Source: an uncultured Bacteroidota bacterium | GTDB taxonomy: Bacteria > Bacteroidota > Bacteroidia > Bacteroidales > UBA12481 | Assembly: GCA_903919925.1 (NCBI GenBank) | Contig: CAIXKO010000068.1 | Span: forward strand, 1-38,274 | DNA: 38,274 nucleotides | Direction: 5' to 3' | Shown: positions 1-8,910 of the stretch, piece after piece | How the letters are laid out: the number at the start of each line of letters is the position of its first letter | Numbering within the stretch: the first letter of the stretch is position 1 | Translations under genes and position numbers: made by a program | The notes under the pieces: generated by a model | What the model was told of the DNA's origin: nothing | The model's database searches: none | Seen by the model: the letters and a program-made list of their open reading frames with translations, nothing else

Positions 1-637
1 CCTGCTCCGCAATAAACTCAGCGGATTGTTTTCGCAAACCACGATTAACGCTTCCTTGCACAATCGGAAGAAAAAATTGGTCGAAGCCGTATAAAGGTGC
101 CGTGTTCCTGAAATGGCTTATTCCCCGTTGTAACCAGTTATGAGTAAGTTGCATTGATTCCCGTGCATACTTTTCATCACATGGATAAGGAGTACATTCA
201 TCAAATGCCATCGTAAGGTCACTTCCAATGGTCCGTTGAATTTCCACAACTTTTTCCGGACTGAACATGTGCCTTGATCCATCAATATGCGATGAAAACG
301 CAGCTCCTTCAGGGGAGAGTTTCCTGTTGGCCGACAAACTAAATACCTGATAACCTCCGCTATCTGTGAGAATAGTCCTGTTCCAGTTCATAAACCGATG
401 AACACCTCCTGCTGCCCTAAGAACTTCCATTCCTGGCCTCAGATAAAGATGGTAGGTATTGGCTAAAATTACCGGTGCATTTATATCCTCAGCCAGTTCA
501 CGTTGATGAACTGCTTTAACGGTGGCACCGGTACCAACAGGCATAAATACCGGTGTGGGAATTTCGCCGTGGGCTGTGGAAAATATCCCCGCCCTGGCTT
601 TGCTGAACTTATCGGTCGATTCAATTCTGAAATTCAT
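1..637 (-). CDS. tgt: Queuine tRNA-ribosyltransferase, C-terminus beyond window
   Basis: Exchanges guanine 34 in the anticodon of GU(N)-type tRNAs for a queuine precursor, in the cytoplasm. The minus strand is open from an ATG at 635-637 to the left edge, giving 212 codons. It starts MNFRIESTDKFSKARAG and carries the family hallmarks TPVFMPVGT, ANTYHLYLRPG, TDSGGYQVFSLS (catalytic aspartate region) and AFDECTPYP. The zinc-binding C-terminal part lies outside the window, so this is a partial gene at an edge, not a truncation. A TATCTTTG box lies 15 bases upstream of the start codon, which supports this start. It is divergent from the glycosyltransferase gene, with both promoters in the same short gap. 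The family call is firm. Confidence 0.96.
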   Translation of the reverse strand, partial: MNFRIESTDKFSKARAGIFSTAHGEIPTPVFMPVGTGATVKAVHQRELAEDINAPVILANTYHLYLRPGMEVLRAAGGVHRFMNWNRTILTDSGGYQVFSLSANRKLSPEGAAFSSHIDGSRHMFSPEKVVEIQRTIGSDLTMAFDECTPYPCDEKYARESMQLTHNWLQRGISHFRNTAPLYGFDQFFLPIVQGSVNRGLRKQSAEFIAEQ

Positions 638-651
638 CGCTCGCAAAACTG

Positions 652-659
652 CAAAGATA
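652..659 (-). promoter_or_regulatory. Bacteroidota -7 box for tgt
   Basis: On the minus strand this reads TATCTTTG, an exact match to the Bacteroidota TAnnTTTG -7 element. The expected transcription start is only a few bases before the tgt ATG, so the leader is very short. It faces the divergent box at 674-681. Confidence 0.6.
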
Positions 660-673
660 TGGTATTTTAAAAC

Positions 674-681
674 TATCTTTG
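674..681 (+). promoter_or_regulatory. Bacteroidota -7 box for glycosyltransferase operon
   Basis: TATCTTTG on the plus strand, about 45 bases before the ATG at 727. A possible TTG start at 679 falls inside this box, which argues that translation starts at 727 instead. Its upstream elements overlap the tgt promoter. Confidence 0.6.
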
Positions 682-726
682 TGCGCCAAACCGGTCATCT
701 TCTATTCCTTAAGCTTTAAATGTTGT

Positions 727-1890
727 ATGATTCAGGTACTTACAGATTTATTTCGTATTTCATTAGACAACTGGACCGATTATTTGTTTTTATCAATTGC
801 GGTGCTTACCGCAATTGCCTGGGGGGTGCAGGTTTTCTATTATTTCTACTTTTTCCTTCAGATTAGCCTATACCGCAAGGTCAATCAAAAACAAAGTTTA
901 GACCCGGTATCGGTGATCATCTGTGCAAAGAATGAAGCAGACAACCTTCTGAAAAACCTTCCCCTTGTTTTGGAGCAGGATTATCCGGAGTTTCAGGTTG
1001 TTGTTGTAAACGATGGCTCCAGCGATGATACTCCAATCATTCTGGAAGCAATGAAAAAGAAATACAAACACCTGTATGTTACACAAATAGAGCATACTCA
1101 TCCCTACCCTCATGCTAAAAAGCTTGCCCAAACAATTGGAGTAAAAGCCGCCAAATTCGATCAGATGCTGTTCATAGATGCTGATTGCCGCCCTGCTAGT
1201 GCCAATTGGATCAGAGGAATACAATCAAATTTTCTTACAAAAAAGGAAATTGTTATTGGATATGGTGCTTATGAGAAGAAAAAAGGATTGGTCAATTTAT
1301 TTATCAGGATGGATACCCTGTGGATCGCCCAGCAGTATATGAGTTATGCACTCCGTGGTGTCCCATACATGGGAGTCGGACGCAACCTGGCCTATCGCAG
1401 ATCCTTGTTTTTTAACCATAAAGGTTTCGCAAATCAGCTGCATCTCCAATCCGGCGATGACGATCTTTTTGTGAATCAGACTGCAAATAGTACCAACACC
1501 GCGATAGAAATCGACCCCTCAAGCGCTACAATTTCACAGCCTGAAACCAGCTTTCATGATTGGTTCCGCCAGAAAAGGCGCCATCTCACTACGGGGCTGT
1601 TTTATCGCCGGTTGCACCGTTTTTTGATTGGATTTGAGATCGTTTCACGCGAGTTTTTCTTTATCGCTGTAATAGTATTACTCTCATTCTGGAAATTTCC
1701 CGGATACCTCTTTGTCCTCCTCCTGTTCAGATGGATCATGCACCTTTGGATTTTTAAGCTGACAATGAAACGGTTTAAGGAGCAAGGAATCTGGTTGTTT
1801 TCCTTGATTTACGATTTGGTAATGCCAGCGATTTCGGGCTTTCTGATGCTGAAAACTAAGCTGAAGAAAAATAATAAGTTCGCCTGGTAA
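727..1890 (+). CDS. Membrane glycosyltransferase, family 2
   Basis: A 387-residue GT-A glycosyltransferase that should transfer a sugar from a nucleotide-sugar donor at the inner membrane. It has a hydrophobic N-terminal segment (about residues 18-46), then the family 2 fold: SVIICAKNE (about 62-70), VVVNDGSSDD (about 92-101), the donor/metal motif FIDADC (DAD at 151-153) and a Q/RxxRW-like FRQKRRH. Two or three membrane segments follow near residues 310-375. The ATG at 727 is chosen because the upstream TTG at 679 lies inside the -7 promoter box. It is first in a tight run with a sigma factor and rsmG; its stop overlaps the next start (TAATG). Acceptor and product cannot be read from sequence. 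Confidence 0.88.
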   Translation: MIQVLTDLFRISLDNWTDYLFLSIAVLTAIAWGVQVFYYFYFFLQISLYRKVNQKQSLDPVSVIICAKNEADNLLKNLPLVLEQDYPEFQVVVVNDGSSDDTPIILEAMKKKYKHLYVTQIEHTHPYPHAKKLAQTIGVKAAKFDQMLFIDADCRPASANWIRGIQSNFLTKKEIVIGYGAYEKKKGLVNLFIRMDTLWIAQQYMSYALRGVPYMGVGRNLAYRRSLFFNHKGFANQLHLQSGDDDLFVNQTANSTNTAIEIDPSSATISQPETSFHDWFRQKRRHLTTGLFYRRLHRFLIGFEIVSREFFFIAVIVLLSFWKFPGYLFVLLLFRWIMHLWIFKLTMKRFKEQGIWLFSLIYDLVMPAISGFLMLKTKLKKNNKFAW

Positions 1891-2480
1891 TGGTTTCTGA
1901 ACTTTCCAATAAAGCCAAACAGGATTTTGTGCTGGTTCAAAAGGCACGAACCGGCGACCAACATGCCTACGCACAATTATTGAACCGTTATTGGGATTCT
2001 GTATTTTATATGATCCTGAAAATGGCACACAATAAAGATGATGCTGAAGACTTAACCATTGAAGCGTTTGGAAAAGCATTCAAATTCATCCATAATTACG
2101 AACCCGATTTCGCGTTCAGTACCTGGCTATTCAAAATTGCCAATAATAATGCTATCGATTTTGTTCGAAAGCAACATACTAAAACAATATCCATCGACAG
2201 TCAGGGACGCGATGCTAATGAAGAAAACCCGGTACAATTACAGTCTGACACCCTCGACCCTGAGGAAGTTATGATTCATAAGCAGAAATCCGATTTCCTG
2301 AAAACAATAGTCAAAGAACTAAAGCCCAGATATTCCAGACTCGTTGAGCTAAGGTATTTTGAAGAATACTCCTATGAAGAGCTCGCTGAGACGCTGAATT
2401 TGCCTATTGGTACCATAAAAGCACAATTATTCAGAGCAAAAGAGCTTCTGTACCACATAATAATTTCAAAGGAAGTTTGA
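1890..2480 (+). CDS. ECF-type RNA polymerase sigma factor
   Basis: A 196-residue sigma-70 family factor that directs RNA polymerase to a subset of promoters. Region 2 spans about residues 24-93 (DDAEDLTIEAFGKAFKFI, then FSTWLFKIANNNAIDFVRK) and region 4 about 137-190 (SRLVELRYFEEYSYEELAE, then LPIGTIKAQLFRAKELL, a helix-turn-helix). There is no region 1.1 or region 3, so it is ECF-like. The ATG overlaps the stop of the glycosyltransferase by one base, so the two are probably translationally coupled. The following rsmG starts one base after its stop. No anti-sigma factor lies beside it, so its activity may be set by transcription or by a distant partner. Regulon unknown. Confidence 0.93.
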   Translation: MVSELSNKAKQDFVLVQKARTGDQHAYAQLLNRYWDSVFYMILKMAHNKDDAEDLTIEAFGKAFKFIHNYEPDFAFSTWLFKIANNNAIDFVRKQHTKTISIDSQGRDANEENPVQLQSDTLDPEEVMIHKQKSDFLKTIVKELKPRYSRLVELRYFEEYSYEELAETLNLPIGTIKAQLFRAKELLYHIIISKEV

Positions 2481-2481
2481 T

Positions 2482-3105
2482 TTGAACCCTATTGCCTCCC
2501 ACTTCCAAAACTTAACGCTGAAACAGTTCGCTCAATTTGAACGGCTTGATGGACTTTACCGGTCCTGGAACGAAAAAATCAATGTAATTTCAAGGAAAGA
2601 CATTGATCACCTATACCTTCATCATGTTTTACACTCGCTCTCCATTGCCAGGTTTATTCATTTTAAGCCACAAACGAAAATTCTTGACGTTGGTACCGGG
2701 GGTGGGTTTCCAGGTATCCCGCTGGCAATTTTTTTCCCCGATGTGAAGTTTACCCTGATCGATTCAATCGCTAAAAAAATAAAAGTGGTCCAGTCGGTTG
2801 CCGACGAAATCGGCCTGGAAAATATTCAAACCCAATGGTGCCGTGCGGAAGAGCTTAACCAGAAGTTTGATTTTGTTGTTTCCAGAGCAGTTACCGAATT
2901 TCCATTGTTTGTTTCCTGGGTTAGCAAACTGATTTCCCCTTCAGGAATAAACGATATCCGGAACGGTATAATTTACCTGAAAGGTGGTGATGTCAGCAAT
3001 GAAATGCTTCAATTTGAAGGGAAAATTGTTGTGCAAGAGGTTTCTGACTATTTCGAAGAAGAGTATTTCCTTTCCAAGAAAATTATTTATCTCCCAATCA
3101 GGTGA
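2482..3105 (+). CDS. rsmG: 16S rRNA (guanine-N7) methyltransferase G
   Basis: Methylates N7 of G527 (E. coli numbering) in 16S rRNA using S-adenosylmethionine. It is 207 residues, normal for the family. It has LYRSWNEKINVISRKD near the N-terminus and the SAM-binding loop LDVGTGGGFPGIPLA near residues 69-83. The start is a TTG at 2482, one base after the sigma-factor stop, preceded by AAGGAAG. No ATG lies nearby that would keep the conserved N-terminal helices, so TTG is the likely real start. It is third in the GT2-sigma-rsmG run. Loss of this enzyme gives low-level streptomycin resistance in several bacteria. Confidence 0.95.
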   Translation: MNPIASHFQNLTLKQFAQFERLDGLYRSWNEKINVISRKDIDHLYLHHVLHSLSIARFIHFKPQTKILDVGTGGGFPGIPLAIFFPDVKFTLIDSIAKKIKVVQSVADEIGLENIQTQWCRAEELNQKFDFVVSRAVTEFPLFVSWVSKLISPSGINDIRNGIIYLKGGDVSNEMLQFEGKIVVQEVSDYFEEEYFLSKKIIYLPIR

Positions 3106-3119
3106 AACAATCAAAGGTT

Positions 3120-3149
3120 TTTGTTTTTATAAAATAAACTCTATCTTTG
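3120..3149 (+). promoter_or_regulatory. rpmH promoter (TTTG and TATCTTTG)
   Basis: TTTG at 3120-3123 and TATCTTTG at 3142-3149, 18 bases apart, match the Bacteroidota -33/-7 arrangement. They lie 44 bases before the rpmH ATG. This is among the clearest promoters in the window. Confidence 0.7.
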
Positions 3150-3192
3150 CCATCCAAATTTTAGGGATACTTACGTTTAAAGTGATACGATC

Positions 3193-3351
3193 ATGAAAAG
3201 GACATTTCAACCTCACAACCGCAAAAGAAAAAACAAACACGGTTTTCGCGAAAGAATGGCAACTGTAGGTGGACGTGCTGTATTGGCTAACCGTCGTGCC
3301 CGCGGACGCAAAAAACTGACCGTATCTGACGAACCACGTCATAAAGTTTAA
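3193..3351 (+). CDS. rpmH: 50S ribosomal protein L34
   Basis: A 52-residue, strongly basic protein beginning [18 protein letters not shown] and continuing [20 protein letters not shown], the classic L34 signature. L34 sits near the exit region of the large ribosomal subunit. The length is normal; the short tail ends DEPRHKV. It has its own promoter and is followed about 100 bases later by a strong terminator. rnpA and the yidC region, its usual neighbours in many phyla, are absent here; instead it follows rsmG. The identification is certain. Confidence 0.97.
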   Translation: MKRTFQPHNRKRKNKHGFRERMATVGGRAVLANRRARGRKKLTVSDEPRHKV

Positions 3352-3450
3352 AAAGGTTAAAAGAGAGTTTGATAAAATTTAAAACCTCTCCTGGCAACAA
3401 CGATTAAGCAAAGCACTATTCCTTCAGGGAATAATCTTTTTGAAAATATA

Positions 3451-3475
3451 AATCCCCGTCGCAAACGGGGATTTT
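3451..3475. terminator. Bidirectional terminator between rpmH and GT-C gene
   Basis: Inverted repeat AATCCCCGT (3451-3459) and ACGGGGATT (3465-3473), five-base loop, followed by TTTTCTATTT. The minus-strand gene ends at 3476, so the hairpin can serve both converging transcripts. Confidence 0.8.
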
Positions 3476-5245
3476 CTATTTGGTATGGTATACATCAAAC
3501 CATTTGCTCTCAATGCTGGTCTTGGTTGCCAGTGAATCAAGCAACTGAAGATATGGGTAATCACTGGAGAAATGATCTACCGGAATTTGTTCAGCCGCGA
3601 TCCACTTAACATTCGTTTTCTCAACCAAAAGATATAAATCCTGTGTATCCAAAATTTTCCGGGTTGATTCCAATAACTTCTTTTGGTTACCGGCAAATTC
3701 AGCCGACTGCATCCAGTCCAGAATGAAAGGATTGCTGCTGCCCAGGAGTGGATAAATCAAGGCATTATTAGGCCAAACCACAAACTTTCCTGATGGTGAA
3801 CCAAACTCTTGGTACAAGGTTTTGATCTCCAGTAAATAATCAGCCATAAGGGGGGATAATTCCAAACCCTTTAACCCGGGGAAAACATCTCCTCCATTAC
3901 AAATTAGCTTCTCCGCAGGTAAGTCACGATAATTAATCCGTGGCTGGACTATCAGCGATAAAACAAAAAGTGCTGGTATCAAAACGCCTCCTGCAACCAG
4001 TTGATAGGTACGGGTAGTTCGATAAAAACGAGTCCAAAAGTCTTTTATCTGCATCAGAATGCCAGTTCCGGCCAGCAACCCAAGGGAAAAAACCGGAGCG
4101 TTGTCCCCTAATGAAAGTGCGCTCGTCCAGGCTACAATTAAAATCCAGAAAACAGGTCTGATCCAACGAGGTAAAGAACCATTGTGCAAGTAAATAAGAA
4201 CAATATCCAGAATTAATATCCAGAAAAAAATAAGCGAAATCTGAAAAAGTAGCTCAGGCTTTAAAAACACCATGAAACCCAAAACTATCTTAACCCATAC
4301 ACTTACCCATTTCTGAACCAGTATAATGAGATCAATCGCAAAATTGTCCCTTCCCATCTCACTGTTCCATCTTTTAACCAACCCAGTAACTGCTGCCAAT
4401 CCATACAATAGTAATAAAGGAGAATTCCAAAAGGAATGCCAGAACTTGACAACTCCCGTTTGCCATACCTCAGTACGACCGGTCATTTGCTGAAAGAAAT
4501 CACTCCACGCACCTGTTGACGATAAGAAGAAAATATAAATCCACCCGGGTATCATACCTACAATTAATGCCGGAATCATCGCCCTTAGTGAATATACCCA
4601 ATTCCGATCGGTTCGATGGAATTCCCATATAACAATGCGAATTAACAGCAATCCAGCTGGCAAGGCAAAAGTCTGCCTGCACAATAAAGAGCAGGATAGG
4701 GCAAAAAAGATCAGTATTTGCCACCTGTGATGGGCAGTCTGGTAATTGATTTTTAGTTTATACCAGGCAAACAAAGCTAAACTGAACCAAAACAAACTAT
4801 CAATAGTGGTCCACGGAAACAGGTTGTAATGATTTTGATTCAGGATAAACATAACGACCACCGAGCCTGAAACCAATAGAAGATAATATGGTTTTCTCAA
4901 ACCTCTGAACCAGGAGCCAGTTAACAAAACAGATATCAAAATCGAGTAAAATAAATACTCGGCTAAGACTAACCAACGGGCAGAAAGCTCTAAAGGAAGA
5001 GGCGAATAAAAATGGATAGCATGCATGATTGCGGATCCGACAGGCCGGATAGAAATAAAATCTCTGTGCGGAACTTCACCATTAAGAATCCGGTAGGACT
5101 GTGCCAGTATCACCCCATCATCGCTCGGGTTAAATCCTTCTGTTGAAGGTATTCTAAGGAAAGCATAAATGCCAAGAATGACAATTGAAAGAAGGAGAAT
5201 TCCAACAGTTACCGGGCTATTTTTCAGCACTTTCATGATATTCAT
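3476..5245 (-). CDS. Polytopic GT-C-like membrane glycosyltransferase
   Basis: A 589-residue protein with about ten hydrophobic segments and a soluble C-terminal region of about 140 residues. After the first membrane segment (about 13-31) comes [19 protein letters not shown] with a DD pair at residues 42-43, then [16 protein letters not shown]. This resembles the first-loop acidic motif of GT-C enzymes such as ArnT/PMT-like (GT39/GT83) proteins, which take sugars from polyprenyl-phosphate carriers. The assignment rests on topology and that motif. The start overlaps the 3' end of the upstream flavoprotein gene by 29 bases; an ATG three codons later (5236) is an alternative. The overlap suggests coupled expression and a shared glycan pathway, which is inference. 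Confidence 0.7.
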   Translation of the reverse strand: MNIMKVLKNSPVTVGILLLSIVILGIYAFLRIPSTEGFNPSDDGVILAQSYRILNGEVPHRDFISIRPVGSAIMHAIHFYSPLPLELSARWLVLAEYLFYSILISVLLTGSWFRGLRKPYYLLLVSGSVVVMFILNQNHYNLFPWTTIDSLFWFSLALFAWYKLKINYQTAHHRWQILIFFALSCSLLCRQTFALPAGLLLIRIVIWEFHRTDRNWVYSLRAMIPALIVGMIPGWIYIFFLSSTGAWSDFFQQMTGRTEVWQTGVVKFWHSFWNSPLLLLYGLAAVTGLVKRWNSEMGRDNFAIDLIILVQKWVSVWVKIVLGFMVFLKPELLFQISLIFFWILILDIVLIYLHNGSLPRWIRPVFWILIVAWTSALSLGDNAPVFSLGLLAGTGILMQIKDFWTRFYRTTRTYQLVAGGVLIPALFVLSLIVQPRINYRDLPAEKLICNGGDVFPGLKGLELSPLMADYLLEIKTLYQEFGSPSGKFVVWPNNALIYPLLGSSNPFILDWMQSAEFAGNQKKLLESTRKILDTQDLYLLVEKTNVKWIAAEQIPVDHFSSDYPYLQLLDSLATKTSIESKWFDVYHTK

Positions 5246-6806
5246 CTTCTGTATTTACTGCCCAAATAGTATCTTTTTCTTTACTACCAGCGATAATCAA
5301 ATCAACTGCAGTCATGGCAGTCAACATGCTATGATCCTGGTTATTATACCGATGCATTCCATTACGGCCAATCAGAAAAAGATTCCCGAACGAATCGGTA
5401 AACCGGCGAATCGTTTCAAACTGATCATAGGATCCAAAATAAGCCGGATATGTTTTCGGCATTCTGACTACTGTACCATCAAGAAAATCTTCCGGAGAAC
5501 AAAAACCAATCTTCTCCATTTCCAGTAATCCCTTCCTAATCAATTCTTTATCATCGGTCGCCCACAATTCATCCCCTTCCTGACAAAAATACTCCAGGCC
5601 CAGCCATACCGTGTCCGGATCTTTTACCATAAATGGGCTCCAGTTATTAAAAACCTGAATCCTACCAACCTTAACATCCGATTCCTGAATGTAAATCCAA
5701 TTATCGGGAACCCGATTATTCCCTAGGCTATCAGTCCTTTCAACAATCATTTTCCGGTATAACAAACCAAGTGTTATAAAGTCGCGGTACACCAATCCTT
5801 CAGAAACCGTGGTCACGCTTTTGGGAACCAGGTCTCCCATTCCACGGATAAGGTCCTTAACAGGCATGGTTGAAATAAAGTAATCGGCATTGGCAAATTC
5901 TTCATTCTCGCCATTATTGGCTGAAAACCATACCCCGGTTACCTGTCCCTGATTGGTTTCAATACGGGTAACTTTCGTATTTTTAAGTATTATCCCACCC
6001 ATTATGTTAACCTTGTACGCCACTTCTTCCCAAAGTTGACCGGGGCCGAATTTGGGATAAAGGAATTTCTCAATCAAACTGGTTTCAGTTCCCTTCTGAT
6101 CAATCCCGGTTTCCTTTGGAAAGATCGACTTTAATGCGTGCCATAGAGCTTTTGAAACAGATAAACCTTTAACACGCTGGGCTCCCCATTCCGGTTGAAT
6201 TTCATTGCAGGGAACCCCCCATACTTTCTCGGTATAATCTTTGAAGAAAGTCAGATAAAGCTCCTTGCCGAATCGATTTATAAAGAAATCTTCGAGACTT
6301 TTCTCAGGCTTGACAGGCTTGAGCCAGGAAACAAAGTAGGACCAACCAATGAGAATTATCCGAATCAATCCAAGATTAATCAAGGTATTTGAATCCAGCC
6401 TAACCGGATATGAATAGAATTTTCGGCCATAATAAATCCTGGACAACCGATTTCGGATAAGCATAACTTTATCAGGATGGACCGGATTATCCTGAAAACG
6501 ATCAGAAGAAAGTACTTTAGTTTTGGTTTGGTAAGTGAAAGTTAAATCCTTTCCTTTATTATTTTCAGGTTCCACAGGCAGCATGCGCAACCACCAACTC
6601 ATCACCCTATCAGATTTGGAAAAAAAACGGTGCCCGCCAATATCCATCCTGTTACCTTTATATTTTACCGTTTGCGAGATACCTCCGATCTCTGTGGTTG
6701 CTTCCAGGACCACAACATCCAGGTTACTTCTGGTCAACAACTCAAAAGCAGCAGTTAACCCGGCCGGACCGGCACCAATAATTATAGCTTTCTTTTTTTT
6801 TGTCAT
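5217..6806 (-). CDS. FAD-dependent UDP-galactopyranose mutase/amine oxidase-like protein
   Basis: A 529-residue flavoprotein. The N-terminus has a dinucleotide-binding motif, [19 protein letters not shown] (GAGPAG at about 11-16), then [19 protein letters not shown]. The C-terminal FAD contact region is [18 protein letters not shown]. The middle has [17 protein letters not shown], seen in bacterial proteins annotated as UDP-galactopyranose mutase-like or protoporphyrinogen-oxidase-like. The start at 6806 is preferred over one 17 codons upstream because it puts the FAD motif at the usual distance from the N-terminus; the longer form begins with an unrelated hydrophobic stretch. It overlaps the GT-C gene downstream, so a role in sugar-nucleotide or glycan chemistry is plausible. 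The exact substrate is unknown. Confidence 0.78.
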   Translation of the reverse strand: MTKKKKAIIIGAGPAGLTAAFELLTRSNLDVVVLEATTEIGGISQTVKYKGNRMDIGGHRFFSKSDRVMSWWLRMLPVEPENNKGKDLTFTYQTKTKVLSSDRFQDNPVHPDKVMLIRNRLSRIYYGRKFYSYPVRLDSNTLINLGLIRIILIGWSYFVSWLKPVKPEKSLEDFFINRFGKELYLTFFKDYTEKVWGVPCNEIQPEWGAQRVKGLSVSKALWHALKSIFPKETGIDQKGTETSLIEKFLYPKFGPGQLWEEVAYKVNIMGGIILKNTKVTRIETNQGQVTGVWFSANNGENEEFANADYFISTMPVKDLIRGMGDLVPKSVTTVSEGLVYRDFITLGLLYRKMIVERTDSLGNNRVPDNWIYIQESDVKVGRIQVFNNWSPFMVKDPDTVWLGLEYFCQEGDELWATDDKELIRKGLLEMEKIGFCSPEDFLDGTVVRMPKTYPAYFGSYDQFETIRRFTDSFGNLFLIGRNGMHRYNNQDHSMLTAMTAVDLIIAGSKEKDTIWAVNTEDEYHESAEK

Positions 6807-6829
6807 AATGAGATGCCAACAAATATCGA

Positions 6830-6837
6830 AAAAGATA
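6830..6837 (-). promoter_or_regulatory. Possible -7 box for flavoprotein/GT-C operon
   Basis: Minus strand reads TATCTTTT, one mismatch from TAnnTTTG, 23 bases before the ATG at 6806. No good TTTG partner is seen at the expected distance, so this is tentative. It is back to back with the mqnE promoter. Confidence 0.35.
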
Positions 6838-6864
6838 GCGGGTCGCCCAAATAGCATTTTATAG

Positions 6865-6872
6865 TACCTTTG
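6865..6872 (+). promoter_or_regulatory. -7 box for mqnE
   Basis: TACCTTTG, an exact match to TAnnTTTG, 28 bases before the mqnE ATG. No clear -33 element is seen. Confidence 0.5.
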
Positions 6873-6900
6873 TGGGCCGCAAAATCTAATAAAATCAGGT

Positions 6901-7998
6901 ATGACCGTTGTTCAGGATGATCGATTAATTAAGATTGAAGAAGCTGTAAATAAAGGCATTCGGATCAGCACAGAGGATGGCTTATACCTCTATGAAAATG
7001 CTGGTCTGGGCTACCTTTCGAGAATGGCTTGCCTCATTAAAAAGAGAAAAAGCGGGGAAAGCGTTTTTTTCAACCGCAACTTTCATATTGAACCCACCAA
7101 TATTTGCATACATAATTGCCGGTTCTGCTCTTATTCAAGGAAAATAAATCAACCGGGTGCCTGGGAAATGAGCCCTGAAGAAATATTACAAAAGATACAA
7201 CATTTTAAAGGCCATTCGGCCACAGAAGTGCACATTGTCGGCGGTGTACATCCAAACCGGACCCTTGACTATTATGAAGATATGCTCCTGCAAATCAGGA
7301 AGGCACATCCATCTCTTTTTATAAAAGCATTTACAGCTGTTGAGCTGGACTTCATGTTCCGCAAGAGCCAGGTTTCAGTTAATACAGGACTGGCACGTTT
7401 AAAACAAGCTGGGTTGGACTCTATCCCGGGTGGGGGTGCAGAGATTTTCGACGAAGAAATCAGAAGCACCATCTGTCCCGATAAATCCGGTTCCGGTACA
7501 TGGCTCTCTATACATGAGTCGGCCCATCAAATCGGGATCCCAACCAACGCCACTATGCTTTACGGGCATCTGGAGAAGTACTCGCACCGGATCGATCACA
7601 TGAACCGATTAAGGCAACTGCAGGATCGCACCGGTGGTTTTCAGGTTTTTATTCCACTTAAGTACCGGAAGGCGAACAATTCACTGGGTATAATTGGGGA
7701 GGTAAGCACTACTGAAGACCTCCGCAATTATGCCGTCAGCCGGATCTTCCTTGACAATTTTCCTCACCTCAAAGCTTATTGGCCAATGATTGGACAGGAC
7801 ATTGCCGGCATGTCCCTTTCTTTTGGCGTGGACGACCTCGATGGTACCATTGAGGATACCACCCGCATTTATTCAATGGCTGGGGCCGAAGATCAGAACC
7901 CGGCCATGACCACCGAGGGGTTAGTATCATTGATCCGCAAAAGCGGATTGGAGCCAGTTGAGCGAGATACCCTGTACAACACCCTGAAAATCTATTAA
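6901..7998 (+). CDS. mqnE: Aminodeoxyfutalosine synthase (radical SAM)
   Basis: A 365-residue radical-SAM enzyme that joins a SAM-derived adenosyl radical to the chorismate-derived product of MqnA, giving aminodeoxyfutalosine in the futalosine route to menaquinone. The 4Fe-4S motif CxxxCxxC is at C69-C73-C76 ([15 protein letters not shown]). Other MqnE/MqnC-type signatures are [32 protein letters not shown] and TNATMLYGH. The KAFTAVE segment and the N-terminus favour MqnE over MqnC. It has its own promoter, is divergent from the flavoprotein gene, and no other mqn gene is in the window. It implies menaquinone-based respiration through the futalosine pathway. Confidence 0.92.
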   Translation: MTVVQDDRLIKIEEAVNKGIRISTEDGLYLYENAGLGYLSRMACLIKKRKSGESVFFNRNFHIEPTNICIHNCRFCSYSRKINQPGAWEMSPEEILQKIQHFKGHSATEVHIVGGVHPNRTLDYYEDMLLQIRKAHPSLFIKAFTAVELDFMFRKSQVSVNTGLARLKQAGLDSIPGGGAEIFDEEIRSTICPDKSGSGTWLSIHESAHQIGIPTNATMLYGHLEKYSHRIDHMNRLRQLQDRTGGFQVFIPLKYRKANNSLGIIGEVSTTEDLRNYAVSRIFLDNFPHLKAYWPMIGQDIAGMSLSFGVDDLDGTIEDTTRIYSMAGAEDQNPAMTTEGLVSLIRKSGLEPVERDTLYNTLKIY

Positions 7999-8018
7999 CT
8001 CAATACATCATATAATTT

Positions 8019-8026
8019 TATCTTTG
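8019..8026 (+). promoter_or_regulatory. -7 box for PASTA-T9SS-rluD operon
   Basis: TATCTTTG, 31 bases before the ATG at 8058 and 20 bases after the mqnE stop, so this operon probably starts independently of mqnE. Confidence 0.55.
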
Positions 8027-8057
8027 CTCAAACGTTAGTATCCCAGCTGTAGTCAAT

Positions 8058-8906
8058 ATGAAATCACCCTTGGTTCAATTCCTGTTTAGCCGTATTTTCT
8101 GGAAAAATGTCCTGATTGCCTTAGGGTTAACATTTGGATTAATCCTGATGGTTCAGATTAGCCTCTATTTTTATACCGGGCATGGGAAAAAAATCCGGGT
8201 TCCTGATTTCACAGGGATGTCTCTCCAACAGGTCGACCGTCTGTGCGTCCAGAATAATATTAAGTGGATCATTCAGGATTCGAGTTTTGTTGCAGAATTC
8301 CCCAGAGGTACTATTCTGGCACAATATCCTTTACCAGGATCGGGAATTAAGAAAAATCGGAAAATTTTTATTACTACCAACTGCTGGTTCCCCCAAATGA
8401 TCAAAATGCCAAAGGCTTTCGATATGCCCTACCGACAAGCGGAGCGGGTACTCCTGAGTGCCGGGTTACATGTTTCAAATATCGAGTACATTCCTCATTT
8501 TGCTCCTACTTATGTATTGGAACAGAAATTTGGGGACAATTTAATAGCCGAAGGAACTAACATCGAAAAAGGGTCCGGTGTTACGCTGGTTGTTGGGGAA
8601 GGATTGAGCAATGAACGATCTCCTGTACCGAACCTGCTCAATTTCAGCAGAGAAACTGCCCGGATTATCGCTCTGAAAAACTTCTTTAATCTTGGCGCTA
8701 CCCGTTACGATTCAACTGTAACAAATGCTAATGATAGTGCCTTGGCTAAGGTGTACAGGCAATTCCCGGATTTCGACAACCAGGCCAGACTTGGCACGTC
8801 AATCGATGTTTGGCTCACCATAGATTCACTGATGATCAGGCAAATGGATTCTTTGTTCACAGTGAAGGATACAACGATTACTGATTCTACTCAAATACAA
8901 AATTGA
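8058..8906 (+). CDS. PASTA-domain membrane protein
   Basis: A 282-residue protein with a short cytoplasmic N-terminus, one membrane helix (about residues 17-39) and three extracytoplasmic PASTA repeats. The repeats open at KIRVPDFTGMSLQQVDRLC (about 44-62), IKMPKAFDMPYRQAERVLL (about 115-133) and SPVPNLLNFSRETARIIAL (about 189-207). PASTA domains often bind peptidoglycan fragments or help penicillin-binding proteins and Ser/Thr kinases sense them; no kinase or transpeptidase domain is attached here. The neighbours downstream are a T9SS-sorted protein, rluD and then ddl, which makes D-Ala-D-Ala for peptidoglycan. A cell-wall link is therefore likely, but the function is not established. Confidence 0.88.
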   Translation: MKSPLVQFLFSRIFWKNVLIALGLTFGLILMVQISLYFYTGHGKKIRVPDFTGMSLQQVDRLCVQNNIKWIIQDSSFVAEFPRGTILAQYPLPGSGIKKNRKIFITTNCWFPQMIKMPKAFDMPYRQAERVLLSAGLHVSNIEYIPHFAPTYVLEQKFGDNLIAEGTNIEKGSGVTLVVGEGLSNERSPVPNLLNFSRETARIIALKNFFNLGATRYDSTVTNANDSALAKVYRQFPDFDNQARLGTSIDVWLTIDSLMIRQMDSLFTVKDTTITDSTQIQN

Positions 8907-8910
8907 TTTC

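Noticed and set aside
679..726. TTG start for the glycosyltransferase
   Set aside because: The codon lies inside the exact TATCTTTG promoter box, so it would not be in the mRNA. The ATG at 727 fits.
6807..6857. Upstream start for the flavoprotein
   Set aside because: It adds 17 residues unrelated to the family before the FAD motif and spans the likely -7 box.
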